This document shows positions 33,578-41,583 of a DNA stretch of 64,000 bases, piece after piece. The DNA lies in NCBI RefSeq assembly GCF_023008585.1, contig NZ_CP095390.1, positions 1,550,001 through 1,614,000 of the forward strand. The letters run 5' to 3'. How positions within the stretch are numbered: position 1 is the stretch's first letter; every line of letters begins with the position of its first letter. The stretch is from Natribaculum breve. GTDB taxonomy: Archaea; Halobacteriota; Halobacteria; Halobacteriales; Natrialbaceae. Made by a program: the position numbers and the translations under genes. The notes under the pieces were generated by a model that searched no databases, was not told the origin of the DNA, and worked only from the letters and a program-made list of their open reading frames with translations.

Positions 33578-33991
33578 ATGGACGAGCTGGACCGGCGAAT
33601 TCTGGACATCCTCCGGCGAGACGCCCGAACGCCGTACACCGAGATCGCAGACGAGGTCGGGACGAGCGAGGGGACCGTCCGAAATCGCGTCGAACGAATG
33701 AACGAAGACGGCGTCATCGAACGCTTTACGGTGACGACGCGAACCGGGAACGTGAAGGCGATGATCGAGGTCGGCGTCGCGGTCGACGTCGAGACGGGCG
33801 AAGTCTCCGAGCGGATGGCCGAGTGGGAGGAAGTCGACTTCGTCTGGATGGTCTCGGGCGAGCAGGACATCGTCCTCGTCGTCGACGCGGCCGACACGCG
33901 CGGCGTGAACGAACTCATCACGCAGGCGCGCGAACAGGACGAGGTCGTGAGCACGAAGACGCGGCTGATCCTGGACGAGCACCTGGGTTAG
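33578..33991 (+). CDS. Lrp/AsnC family transcription regulator
   Basis: A 137-residue regulator. Residues 1-50 form the winged helix (MDELDRRILDILRRDARTPYTEIAD and SEGTVRNRVERMNEDGVI), and residues about 60-135 the RAM ligand-binding/oligomerisation domain (DFVWMVSGEQDIVLVVDA). Lrp proteins sense amino acids such as glutamine or lysine. The divergent gene carA consumes glutamine, so control of carA by this protein is a reasonable inference, supported by a palindrome between them. The following PHP gene is convergent, 5 bp away. Confidence 0.92.
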   Translation: MDELDRRILDILRRDARTPYTEIADEVGTSEGTVRNRVERMNEDGVIERFTVTTRTGNVKAMIEVGVAVDVETGEVSERMAEWEEVDFVWMVSGEQDIVLVVDAADTRGVNELITQAREQDEVVSTKTRLILDEHLG

Positions 33992-33996
33992 GGCCT

Positions 33997-34719
33997 CTAC
34001 CGGTCGGTCTCGTCTGCGTCGTCGCCGGGTGGAGCGCCGAGACCGGGAGTCGGGCTCACGAGCGCGTCGTCGGGGTGTTTCCGTCGGTGAACCGCCCGGT
34101 AGCCACGCCTGAGCAGTCGGTCGAACCGTCCCTCGTCCACGCGAGCCTCGACGTGCCCGTCCCGGATCGCCTCGACGACCGACTCGGGCGTAAGGACGTC
34201 GGCGTCGATCACGGTGTACGCACGACCCGCTTCGAACGGGTAGTGGGCGTCGCTGCCGCCGACCAGCGGGAGGTCGCGCCGGGCGGCGAGTTCCTCGACC
34301 AGCGGCCGGGTACGGGGATGTTTCCCGTTGATCTCGATCGCGTCGAACGGGACGTCCTCGAGTTCGGCGACCGTGCTGTTGCGAAAGGGGTGGGCGACGA
34401 TCGCCACGCAGCCGCGATCGTGTGCGAGTTCGACCGTCTCGAGGGGCGTGTACTCGAGGGCGACCGTCTCCGCCGGCGGATCGGGGCCGACCACGAGCAC
34501 GTGGCCGCGGGTCGTCGAAACCTCGATGCCGGGAATCGCGACGACGCGGGAGGCGGAAAACGGCGTGTAGTAGTCGTGGTTCGTCGTCGCGACGCCGTCG
34601 AGACCGCGCCGGTCGACGGCCCACGCGAGCAGCCGAAACCCGTACGGGTCGAACCGATCGCCCAGACCGCGACGGCCGTGGAAAAAGCGCGTGTGTGCGT
34701 GCAGGTCGACGGCGAACAT
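33997..34719 (-). CDS. PHP domain phosphoesterase-like protein
   Basis: A 240-residue metal-dependent PHP-fold protein. The first metal motif is DLHAHTRFF (about 5-13), followed by TTNHDYYT, the Glu of GIEVSTTRGHVL, IVAHPFRN and the last motif GGSDAHYPFEAG. This complete set suggests an active phosphatase or nuclease of the PHP group rather than a polymerase remnant. The basic segment RLLRRGYRAVHRRKHP comes near the C-terminus. The ATG at 34719 fits the family start. It is convergent with lrp, divergent from the lipid kinase gene; its substrate is unknown. Confidence 0.86.
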   Translation of the reverse strand: MFAVDLHAHTRFFHGRRGLGDRFDPYGFRLLAWAVDRRGLDGVATTNHDYYTPFSASRVVAIPGIEVSTTRGHVLVVGPDPPAETVALEYTPLETVELAHDRGCVAIVAHPFRNSTVAELEDVPFDAIEINGKHPRTRPLVEELAARRDLPLVGGSDAHYPFEAGRAYTVIDADVLTPESVVEAIRDGHVEARVDEGRFDRLLRRGYRAVHRRKHPDDALVSPTPGLGAPPGDDADETDR

Positions 34720-34777
34720 AGCTGTGTCTGCACAGACGGGGGCGAGGAATTTCCGTCTTGCCCGGGTACGGGGAACC

Positions 34778-35713
34778 ATGAGTCGAAGCGATCCCGAACG
34801 CGTGCTCGTGCTCAATCCCGTCAGTGGAAGCGAAGACCACGTCGCGCACGTCGAGACGCTCGCTCACGAGCACGGTTTCGAGGTTCGAAAGAGCGAGGGA
34901 GAAGGCGACGCACGGCGGCTGGCGCGAGCGGCGTCGAGCGAGAGCGCCGACCTGGTGGCCGCAGCAGGCGGCGACGGGACGGTAAACGAGGTCGTCGACG
35001 GCGTCCTCGCGGCCGACGGGCTGGCGGAGACGGCCGTCGCCGTCGTCCCCGCGGGGACGGGGAACAACTTCGCGTCGAACCTCGGCGTCGAGAGCATCGC
35101 CGAGGCCTTCGACGTGATCGAGGACGGCGAGCGGCGACGGATCGACCTCGGGATCGCGAACGGGCGCGCGTTCGTCAACTCCTGTATCGGCGGCGTCACC
35201 GCCGAGGCGAGCGCCGCGACGACGCCCGACGGGAAGCGGGAGTACGGCGTCCTCGCGTACGTCCTCCGGACGCTCGAGACGATCTCCTCGTTCGACTCGC
35301 TCCCGCTTCGGGTCACGCTCGAGGATCTCGACGGATCGTCGGACGCCGAACGGTGGGAAGGCGAGGCGCTTTTCGTCCTCGTGGGCAACTGTCGCCGGTT
35401 CACGGGCGTCCGCCGAACGCAGGCGAACGTCGAAGACGGACTGTTCGAAGTCGCCATCGTGGAGGAAGCCCCGCCGGCCGACCTCGTCGGCCAGGCCGCC
35501 CTCGAGCGCCTGTTCGATCGAGAGGCGACGGGCATCGTCACGCGACGGGCTCCGAGGCTGACCCTCGAGAGCCTCCGCGACGAATCGGTCGCGTACAGTC
35601 TCGACGGGGAGTCCCTCGAGACCGAGCGACTGACCCTCGAGACGAACGCGGGCAGTCTCGAGGTCGTCGTCGGCGACAGCTACCAGCCGGATCCGGACGC
35701 GTCCGGCCGGTAG
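34778..35713 (+). CDS. diacylglycerol/lipid kinase family protein
   Basis: A 311-residue kinase of the DagK/YegS/sphingosine-kinase fold. The nucleotide site is AAAGGDGTVNEVVDG (about 63-77), and VPAGTGNNFASNLG (about 92-105) completes it; the beta-sandwich domain carries NSCIGGVTAEA. In archaea, the substrate may be a polyisoprenoid glycerol (archaeol-type) lipid rather than diacylglycerol; this is inference. It is followed by palindrome C1 and then idi, an isoprenoid gene, so a shared lipid theme is possible. Confidence 0.86.
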   Translation: MSRSDPERVLVLNPVSGSEDHVAHVETLAHEHGFEVRKSEGEGDARRLARAASSESADLVAAAGGDGTVNEVVDGVLAADGLAETAVAVVPAGTGNNFASNLGVESIAEAFDVIEDGERRRIDLGIANGRAFVNSCIGGVTAEASAATTPDGKREYGVLAYVLRTLETISSFDSLPLRVTLEDLDGSSDAERWEGEALFVLVGNCRRFTGVRRTQANVEDGLFEVAIVEEAPPADLVGQAALERLFDREATGIVTRRAPRLTLESLRDESVAYSLDGESLETERLTLETNAGSLEVVVGDSYQPDPDASGR

Positions 35714-35714
35714 G

Positions 35715-35798
35715 TGATACTGCCGGACGTAAGTCGTGAAAGATTCTCGCCGTCCCGGGGTAGCGAGAATCTTCACACAGTTACGTCCGATAGTATGA
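35715..35798. repeat. family C intergenic palindrome, copy C1
   Basis: It begins 1 bp after the kinase gene's TAG: TGATACTGCCGGACGTAA, then GTGAAAGATTCTCGC, loop CGTCCCGGGGTA, then GCGAGAATCTTCAC, GTTACGTCCGATAGTATGA. The inner stem of 14 pairs has a single bulged A. Ends (TGATA ... TATGA) resemble those of families A and B although the interior sequence is unrelated. The interval 3467-3490 (TGATACTACTGGAC, GATTCACAC) may be a decayed half of the same family. Confidence 0.8.
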
Positions 35799-35852
35799 CT
35801 GCGGGTGGAAACAGTCGATACTGGTTTGAAGGTCCTGTCCGATGGTGGCGGT

Positions 35853-36410
35853 ATGGTCGCCACGCGGGAACACTCACGCGAGAACGCCACGGAAGACGTC
35901 GTCGCCGTCGACGCGGACGACGAAGCACTCGGCGTCGTCGATCGACTCGAGGCCCACACCGGTGACGGCATTCGACACCGCGCGTTCACGTCGCTCGTCT
36001 TCGATCACGACGACAACGTTTTACTCGCCCAGCGGGCACCGGGCAAGCGCCTCTGGGGGACCTACTGGGACGGGACCGTCGCCTCCCACCCCGTCGACGG
36101 ACAGAGTCAGAAAGAGGCGACACGAGAGCGCCTCGAGGAGGAACTCGGGATCAGCCCCGACCAGTACGACGGCCTGCGCGTGACGGACAAGTTCGAGTAC
36201 AAACGCTACTTCGAGAACGAAGGCGTCGAACACGAGGTCTGTACCGTGTTGCAACTGACGCTCCACGAGCGCTCGCTCGAGCCGAACGAGCAGGAGGTCG
36301 CGGGCGTGATGTGGGTCCCCTACGAGCGGCTGTACACGCACCCGGAGTGGTACCGACAGCTCCGGCTCTGTCCCTGGTTCGAGATCGCCATGCGTCGCGA
36401 CGTCCGGTGA
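35853..36410 (+). CDS. idi: isopentenyl-diphosphate delta-isomerase, type 1
   Basis: Interconverts isopentenyl and dimethylallyl diphosphate for archaeal lipids, carotenoids and quinones. This is the Nudix-fold type 1 enzyme: HRAFTSLVFDHDDNVLLAQRA, then TYWDGTVASHPVDG with the conserved SHP, ATRERLEEELGI (Nudix helix) and DKFEYKRYFENEGVEHEVC with the catalytic Glu. The familiar Cys of bacterial Idi is not evident at its usual site, as in other haloarchaeal homologues. The start is uncertain: ATG at 35853 gives 185 residues, GTG at 35805 gives 201. Many archaea use the unrelated type 2 enzyme. Confidence 0.87.
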   Translation: MVATREHSRENATEDVVAVDADDEALGVVDRLEAHTGDGIRHRAFTSLVFDHDDNVLLAQRAPGKRLWGTYWDGTVASHPVDGQSQKEATRERLEEELGISPDQYDGLRVTDKFEYKRYFENEGVEHEVCTVLQLTLHERSLEPNEQEVAGVMWVPYERLYTHPEWYRQLRLCPWFEIAMRRDVR

Positions 36411-36537
36411 TCCCGTTCGACGTGGCAGCGAGGACGGCGGCTTTCCGACCTAGCATGTTGGATGGTAACAAACAACAGTATTATGAGGGGCCGCTCCGTA
36501 CTGTCGCACGAGGACCAACAGATCGGTCCCGCTGACA

Positions 36538-36840
36538 ATGAGTTCGCCTCCACAGGAAACCGAGACACACGACGTCGAACTCTCTCGAGAGGAACGGTGG
36601 GTCGTCCACGACGTGCTGGTGACACGGGCAGACGAGACGCTCGAAGACCGAGACGCGCCGCCGGCGTGGCTGCTCGAGTCACTCGAGAGGATCGAAGCGG
36701 GCGACGAAACGTTTACCGCGTATCAAACGTCGAAACTCCACGACGTGCTGGTAGCGTATACGAACGCGGCGGAGACGCCTCAGCGCGACGTGCCGGTCGC
36801 ACACGCGGTCGTCGACAGACTCGCCGACCTCGACGACTAG
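36538..36840 (+). CDS. small acidic haloarchaeal protein, unknown function
   Basis: A 100-residue soluble, acidic protein. The body is helical: REERWVVHDVLVTRADETLED, then PAWLLESLERIEAGDETFTA and YQTSKLHDVLVAYTN, ending AHAVVDRLADLDD. I recognise no domain; the size and composition match small conserved haloarchaeal proteins. There are no Cys, no membrane span and no catalytic motif. It is a single gene between idi and a convergent membrane protein gene (28 bp apart). Confidence 0.72.
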   Translation: MSSPPQETETHDVELSREERWVVHDVLVTRADETLEDRDAPPAWLLESLERIEAGDETFTAYQTSKLHDVLVAYTNAAETPQRDVPVAHAVVDRLADLDD

Positions 36841-36867
36841 CGGCGTCGCGATGTCGGCGACGGGGGA

Positions 36868-37209
36868 CTAGGGCCGCGTCGTCGCCCACACCGCGGTGAG
36901 CGCCAGCAAAACCGCGGGTGCGAGCGGGAGAATCAACAGTGCGAAGAGGTAGTTGAAGTCGGGCGGCCACAGCACGATCGCGAGCGGACTGACGATGAAC
37001 GCGAAGACGATGACGCCGACGAGCACCCAGCCCCGCCAGTCGAACTCGCGGTCCGCCGACTCGGGGTGAGACGGGTCGGCGACCCAGTCGGCCTGCTCGC
37101 CGTCCCGCGGACGGCGGCCTCCCGAACCGTCGTCGGTATCGCTCACCGAACCGTCGGCGTCGAACGTCGAAGGATCGTGGACGTAGCCGCCGTCGTCGCT
37201 CGAAGTCAC
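36868..37209 (-). CDS. two-span membrane protein with acidic N-terminus
   Basis: About 113 residues from a GTG at 37209 (a GTG at 37245 would add 12). The first half is disordered and acidic (VHDPSTFDADGSVSDTDDG, ADWVADPSHPESADREFDWR). Two hydrophobic spans follow: WVLVGVIVFAFIVSPLAIVLW and YLFALLILPLAPAVLLALTAV. This layout is frequent among uncharacterised haloarchaeal membrane proteins. It ends next to the convergent small gene and begins just upstream, in the same direction, of the oxidoreductase gene's end (55 bp). Confidence 0.68.
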   Translation of the reverse strand: MTSSDDGGYVHDPSTFDADGSVSDTDDGSGGRRPRDGEQADWVADPSHPESADREFDWRGWVLVGVIVFAFIVSPLAIVLWPPDFNYLFALLILPLAPAVLLALTAVWATTRP

Positions 37210-37264
37210 GACCGGAGCTTTCGACTCCGTGGCCAAAGCCCTCACGGTTCACTCGCCGGAGCCG

Positions 37265-38293
37265 TCACTCGAGTTCGCTGTCGGGGCGGACGACGACCTT
37301 GCCGAACCCTTCGCGCTCTTCGAGCATCTCGTGGGCGCGGGGCGTCTCGCTCATCGGAAAGACGTCACGGATCGCGGGTTCGAACGTGCCGTCCCAGACG
37401 AGTTCCATCACGTCGTCGACCTGTTCGGGTGTGGCCATCGTCGAGCCGATGATCTCGAGTTGGTTCCAGAAGATCCGCGGGATGTCGGTCTCGGGGTTGC
37501 CACCGCCGGTGCCGCCGCAGGTGACGAGTCGGCCGCCTTTCGTCAGGCTCTTGATCGAGTCCCGCCAGGTCGGCGCGCCGACGTGTTCGACGACGACGTC
37601 GACGCCGCGCCCGCCCGTCTCCGAGCGGACCCAGTCGGCGAAGTTCTCCTCCTCGTAGTTACAGACGTAGTCCGCGCCGTGGTCTTCGGCGTACTGGAGT
37701 TTCTCCTCGCTGCTACCGGTGGCGTACACCTCCGCACCCGCGTAGTCGGCGATCTGGAGGGCAGCGTGGCCGACCCCGCCGCTGGCTCCGAGGACGAGGA
37801 CCTTCTCGCCGGGCCGGAGCTCCGCCCGTTCGATCAGCATCCGCCAGGCGGTCTGGAAGACCAGACAGCTCGAGCCGGCGACCTCCCAGTCGACGTCCTC
37901 GGGGACGGGGATCAGGTTGTCCTCGGGGATAGCGGCGTACTCGGCGTGGATGCCAGGGACGTGTTCGCCGATGATGTGGAACTTCGGATCGAGCGTCGGA
38001 TCGTCCATCCGGAGGTCGCCGACGCCCGCTGAGAGCGCCACGCGGTCGCCCTCCTCGAATCGGGTGACGTCCTCGCCGACCTCGGCGACGACGCCCGCAC
38101 CGTCGCTGCCCGGGATGTGGGGCATCTCGAGGTCGAGCGTCGGAAGTCCGCGTCGGGTCCAGACGTCCAGATGGTTGAGTGCCGCCGATTTGACGTCGAC
38201 CAGTACCTCGTCCCGGCCGACTTCCGGGTCGGGGTACTCGCCGTACTCGATGACGTCCGTGTCTCCGTGTTCGGTGATCTTGACGGCCTTCAT
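37265..38293 (-). CDS. zinc-independent medium-chain dehydrogenase, quinone oxidoreductase type
   Basis: A 342-residue MDR-superfamily NAD(P)H-dependent reductase. GroES-like domain 1 carries ALNHLDVWTRRGLP and HIPGSDGAGVVAEVGEDV (about 60-77). The Rossmann domain has VLVLGASGGVGHAALQIADYAG (about 163-184) in quinone-reductase form. The four-Cys structural zinc loop of alcohol dehydrogenases is absent, which favours quinone/crotonyl-CoA-type reductase activity. The ATG at 38293 fits the family. The substrate remains open. It is divergent from moaB. Confidence 0.86.
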   Translation of the reverse strand: MKAVKITEHGDTDVIEYGEYPDPEVGRDEVLVDVKSAALNHLDVWTRRGLPTLDLEMPHIPGSDGAGVVAEVGEDVTRFEEGDRVALSAGVGDLRMDDPTLDPKFHIIGEHVPGIHAEYAAIPEDNLIPVPEDVDWEVAGSSCLVFQTAWRMLIERAELRPGEKVLVLGASGGVGHAALQIADYAGAEVYATGSSEEKLQYAEDHGADYVCNYEEENFADWVRSETGGRGVDVVVEHVGAPTWRDSIKSLTKGGRLVTCGGTGGGNPETDIPRIFWNQLEIIGSTMATPEQVDDVMELVWDGTFEPAIRDVFPMSETPRAHEMLEEREGFGKVVVRPDSELE

Positions 38294-38465
38294 ATCCCTG
38301 GCAACGGCGATCCAGTACAAAACGATGGTGATAGCGGAATTTGTCGAATCTCTGTTCGGCATCTGTCGTAATCCGCGAGTGCGTGAGACGGCCCCCGGGA
38401 AACCGGGTCTGCGGCGGGCAGACGAGTGGCGATGGCTTTTGCTCCCGGAGGTGAACCGTTCCAGT

Positions 38466-38993
38466 ATGAGCGAACAGTCGGAACGCGACGCTGCGGCGGA
38501 CGACACAGATCGGATCGGTGCGGCCGTCGTCACGATCACCTCGACGCTGTCGCTCGAGGACGACGTCGCGGGCGACGCGGTCGTCGCGGCGTTCGAGGAC
38601 GCGGGCCACGGAATCACGACGCGAGAGCTCATCGAGCGAAACTACGACAACGTGCAGGCGAAAGTCTCCCGGCTGATCGATCGCGGCGACGTCGACATCG
38701 TCGTCACCACGGGCGGGACGGGCGTCGAGCCGAGCGACGCCACGCTCGAGGCCGTCGGACCGCTGATCGACAAGGACCTCCCCGCCTTCGTCGACCTGTT
38801 TCACGCGCTCGCGTACGACGAGATCGGCATCAGCGTCGTCTCGAGCAGAGCGCTCGGCGGCATCGCCGACGGCGTCCCCGTCTTCTGCCTGCCGAACGAC
38901 CGGGCGACGGTCCGAATCGCGTGCGAAGAGATCATCGTCCCCGAAGCGCCGCGGCTGGCGACGCTCGCGGACGACGAGACGGACGAGGAGTGA
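38466..38993 (+). CDS. moaB: molybdenum cofactor biosynthesis protein MoaB
   Basis: Adenylylates molybdopterin before molybdenum insertion (MogA/MoaB fold). The 175-residue protein has the core VVTITSTLSLEDDVAGDAV, IVVTTGGTGVEPSDATLEAV (about 79-98) with the TTGGTG motif that binds the pterin phosphate, and VSSRALGGIADGVPVFCLP. An N-terminal acidic tail of about 18 residues is typical of haloarchaea. It precedes, at 83 bp in the same direction, the broken cyclo-ligase gene. Confidence 0.92.
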   Translation: MSEQSERDAAADDTDRIGAAVVTITSTLSLEDDVAGDAVVAAFEDAGHGITTRELIERNYDNVQAKVSRLIDRGDVDIVVTTGGTGVEPSDATLEAVGPLIDKDLPAFVDLFHALAYDEIGISVVSSRALGGIADGVPVFCLPNDRATVRIACEEIIVPEAPRLATLADDETDEE

Positions 38994-39076
38994 CGCCGTC
39001 GGTCGTACCGTGAGGACGCTCGGTTCGCCAGCGAGAGCGAACGCTGAACTCGCCGCGCGAGAAACCGTCGGATACG

Positions 39077-39783
39077 ATGGACAAACGACAGCTCCGCGAG
39101 CAGGTGTGGGACGACCTCGAGGAGTCCGGAGTGGCGCGGTTTCCGTATCCGCCACACGGCCGCATCCCGAACTTCGCCGGGGCGGACGAGGCGGCCGATC
39201 GACTGGCCGCGCAATCGGAGTGGCAGGCCGCCGGGACGATCAAGGCCAACCCGGACGCTCCACAGCTTCCCGTCCGCCGGCGGGCGCTCCGCGAGGGAAA
39301 GACCGTCTACATGGCCGTCCCCGACTGCGCGACGAGGAGTGTTTCCTCCGGCTCGATCCGGCCGACCTCGAGGACTACGACGCCGCGACGACCGTCTCCG
39401 GCTCGTCGAAACACGGCGTCCAGGTCGGCCCCGACGAACTCGAGGAGATCGACCTGATCGTCTCGGGAAGCGTAGCGGTCACCGAGCGCGGCGCTCGCGT
39501 CGGCAAGGGAGAGGGGTACAGCGACCTCGAGTACGCGATCCTCCGCGAGTTCGGGTTCGTCGACGACGAGACCACCGTCGCGACGACGGTCCACGACCGA
39601 CAGCTTCTCGAGGCCGACGTCGCCGTCGACCCCCACGACGTGCCGATGGATCTACTCGTCACGCCCGACCGCGTTCTCCGCCCCGAGACGGGCGAGAAGC
39701 CGGCGGGCATCCACTGGGACCGACTCGAAGAGGAGCGACTCGAGGAGATTCCGGTACTGAGACTACTGGACGACGGTCAGTAA
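39077..39783 (+). pseudogene. 5-formyltetrahydrofolate cyclo-ligase family gene, frameshifted
   Basis: ATG at 39077 starts a good N-terminal half (MDKRQLREQVWDDLEESG through ALREGKTVYMAVP). At the C-run 39319-39322 the frame changes; the rest of the protein (LRDEECFLRLDPADLED through PVLRLLDDGQ) continues in the next frame to TAA at 39781-39783. Adding one C to the run restores ATGGCCGTCCCCCGACTGCG and a single product of about 236 residues. Both halves look conserved (SGSVAVTERGARVGKGEGYSD is the ATP-site segment of the family), so decay is either very recent or the lesion is a sequencing error. The family closes 5-formyl-THF or a related pterin. Confidence 0.85.
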
Positions 39784-40342
39784 ACGCCTGATCGCGACTC
39801 GACGGCTATCGCAACCGGCGACAGCGTCTCGCGTGCGACCGGCGAGTCAGCGCGGCCGCTCGAGGGCGCTCGTCAGTGGGAACGCAGGGTGGGTGGGCCG
39901 TCGAACGACGGCCCAGATCGGCAAACGGGAAAATCGGGTATTGCCTGGGTGTGGCAATGGTGGGGGGAAGGGTGCTATGGTGGGGTCGTTGGAAGTCGCG
40001 GGATCGACGAGGCGTGGGGGTGGGGGTGGGGGGTGCCTCCGCAGGTACCCGTCGACCTCCACCCATCGCTACCGGGCGAGGGTACTTGAACCGCGGTGAC
40101 GGTATAGGACGCTTGTTCCGGATTGTCTGACAGTTAAGTCGCGTTCAACCGCCCAGAAAACCGGTCGAGACCGTTGATACTGCCCGATCAGCGAAAACGG
40201 TGGTACTCGAGTGATCGTAAGCAGATACTACCGGCAGAACGGGTTTCGAGGATCCGTCCCGGCGATCAGTCGAGTCCGTCTCGACCGGGACGACAGCAAA
40301 ACAGGATCGTTCGGCGACCCGTCGCCGGGGTCCCGGCGTCGG
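39784..40342. other. 559-bp gap with G-tracts and hairpins; possible structured RNA
   Basis: No convincing protein frame. From 39887 to 40034 the plus strand is very G-rich (GGGTGGGTGGG at 39887-39897, runs at 39962-39984, and G5-T-G5-T-G6 at 40016-40033). It has a perfect 20-bp palindrome GGGCCGTCG-AA-CGACGGCCC (39895-39914), a second hairpin ATTGCC...GGCAAT (39940-39958) and GTACCC...GGGTAC (40045-40085). From 40100 to 40342 it is ordinary AT-richer sequence with nothing clear. The gap separates convergent genes. Confidence 0.5.
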
Positions 40343-40669
40343 TCAGTCGGTCAGTTCCTCTGCGGCGACAGCCGGTTCGACGAGCCGTGGATCGACCGAC
40401 AGATCGAGTTGCCCCTTGACGAACTCCGGGATCGTATCCCGGGAGTAGACGACCGTTCGCAGGTCGTCGTTCAGGTCGATCGCGATCGGAATCGTCGTCG
40501 CCTGTCCGACGTCCGTGAGGACGTACAGGTCGGCCTCGACGATCCCGGCGTCCTCGAGTGCGGGCCGGGAGACGACGCCCTCGAGTCGTTCGACGTCGAC
40601 GCCTTCGGCCTCGAGTGCGTCGGCGATCCCGTCGTCGTCGGACCCGGCGACGATCGCGTGCATGCTCAT
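40343..40669 (-). CDS. small conserved protein encoded with guaA (DUF7126-like)
   Basis: A 108-residue protein with a compact alpha/beta pattern: [41 protein letters not shown] and [23 protein letters not shown]. It looks like a Rossmann-like or TrkA-N-like half domain (AGSDDDG in the place of a nucleotide loop), but no function is known to me. The ATG overlaps the guaA stop by 4 nt and guaA in turn overlaps pyrG, so it belongs to a nucleotide-synthesis operon and may help GMP synthase or sense nucleotides, which is inference. Confidence 0.78.
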   Translation of the reverse strand: MSMHAIVAGSDDDGIADALEAEGVDVERLEGVVSRPALEDAGIVEADLYVLTDVGQATTIPIAIDLNDDLRTVVYSRDTIPEFVKGQLDLSVDPRLVEPAVAAEELTD

Positions 40670-41583
40670 TCGTACTCGATGGTCGCGGGCGGTTTGTGCG
40701 TGACGTCGTAGACGACGCGAGCGACGTTCTCGTTTTCACCCGTAATACGGGACTGGATGCGCTGGAGTGTCTCCCAGTCGATCTCCTGGGCGCGGGCGGT
40801 CATCCCGTCGCGGGAGTCGACCGAGCGGACGGCGACGACCCAGCCGTGGACGCGGTTGTCGCCTTTGACCCCCGTCGCCTTGCCGATCACTGCCGCGAGC
40901 GCCTGCCAGGGGTCGTACTCCTCGAGTTCCTCCTCGACGACGTGGCAGGCCTCGCGGGCGACCTCGAGTTTCTCCTCGGTGACCTCGCCGATGACGCGGA
41001 CGGCGAGCCCGGGACCGGGGAACGGCATCCGCTCGGCGACGACCTCCTCGAGTCCGAGGTGGCGGGCGACCTCGCGGACCTCGTCTTTGTAGAGGTCGCG
41101 GACGGGTTCGACGATTCCCTCGAAGTCGACGACCTCGGGCAGGCCGCCGACGTTGTGGTGGGACTTGATCCCGCCTTCCGACTCGATCCGGTCTGGGTAG
41201 ATCGTCCCCTGGACGAGGTAGTCGGCGTCGGCGTCTTTCGCCTCGCGCTCGAACTCGCGGATGAACTGCTCGCCGATGACCTCGCGTTTCTCCTCGGGGT
41301 CCGTGACGCCCGAGAGCGCCTCGAGGAACCGATCTTTCGCGTCGACGACCCGCAGGCTCTCCATGTAGTCGAACGTCTCGCGGATCTGGGCCGTCTCGCC
41401 TTTCCGCATGAGGCCGGTGTCGACGTACACGGGCGTGAGTCGGTCGCCGATCGCCTCGTAGGCCAGTGCGGCGGCGACCGAGGAGTCGACCCCGCCCGAG
41501 AGCGCGATGACGGCGTTTTCGTCGCCGATTTCGTCTTCGATCTCTGCGATCGCGTCCGGAACGAACGTCTCCGTATCTACCAT
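40666..41583 (-). CDS. guaA: GMP synthase, ATP-pyrophosphatase subunit
   Basis: Adenylates XMP and aminates it to GMP. Many archaea split GMP synthase in two; this 305-residue subunit has the PP-loop [20 protein letters not shown] (about 28-47), the [14 protein letters not shown] segment and the C-terminal dimerisation domain ([37 protein letters not shown]). The glutaminase subunit is not in the window. The ATG overlaps the pyrG stop by one base (TGATG), showing tight coupling of GTP and CTP synthesis genes. Confidence 0.95.
   Translation of the reverse strand: MVDTETFVPDAIAEIEDEIGDENAVIALSGGVDSSVAAALAYEAIGDRLTPVYVDTGLMRKGETAQIRETFDYMESLRVVDAKDRFLEALSGVTDPEEKREVIGEQFIREFEREAKDADADYLVQGTIYPDRIESEGGIKSHHNVGGLPEVVDFEGIVEPVRDLYKDEVREVARHLGLEEVVAERMPFPGPGLAVRVIGEVTEEKLEVAREACHVVEEELEEYDPWQALAAVIGKATGVKGDNRVHGWVVAVRSVDSRDGMTARAQEIDWETLQRIQSRITGENENVARVVYDVTHKPPATIEYE

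Noticed and set aside
40168..40265. Possible further copy of family C (GATACTGCC and GATACTACCGGCAG)
   Set aside because: The two arms do not form a continuous stem and match C1 only over about ten bases.
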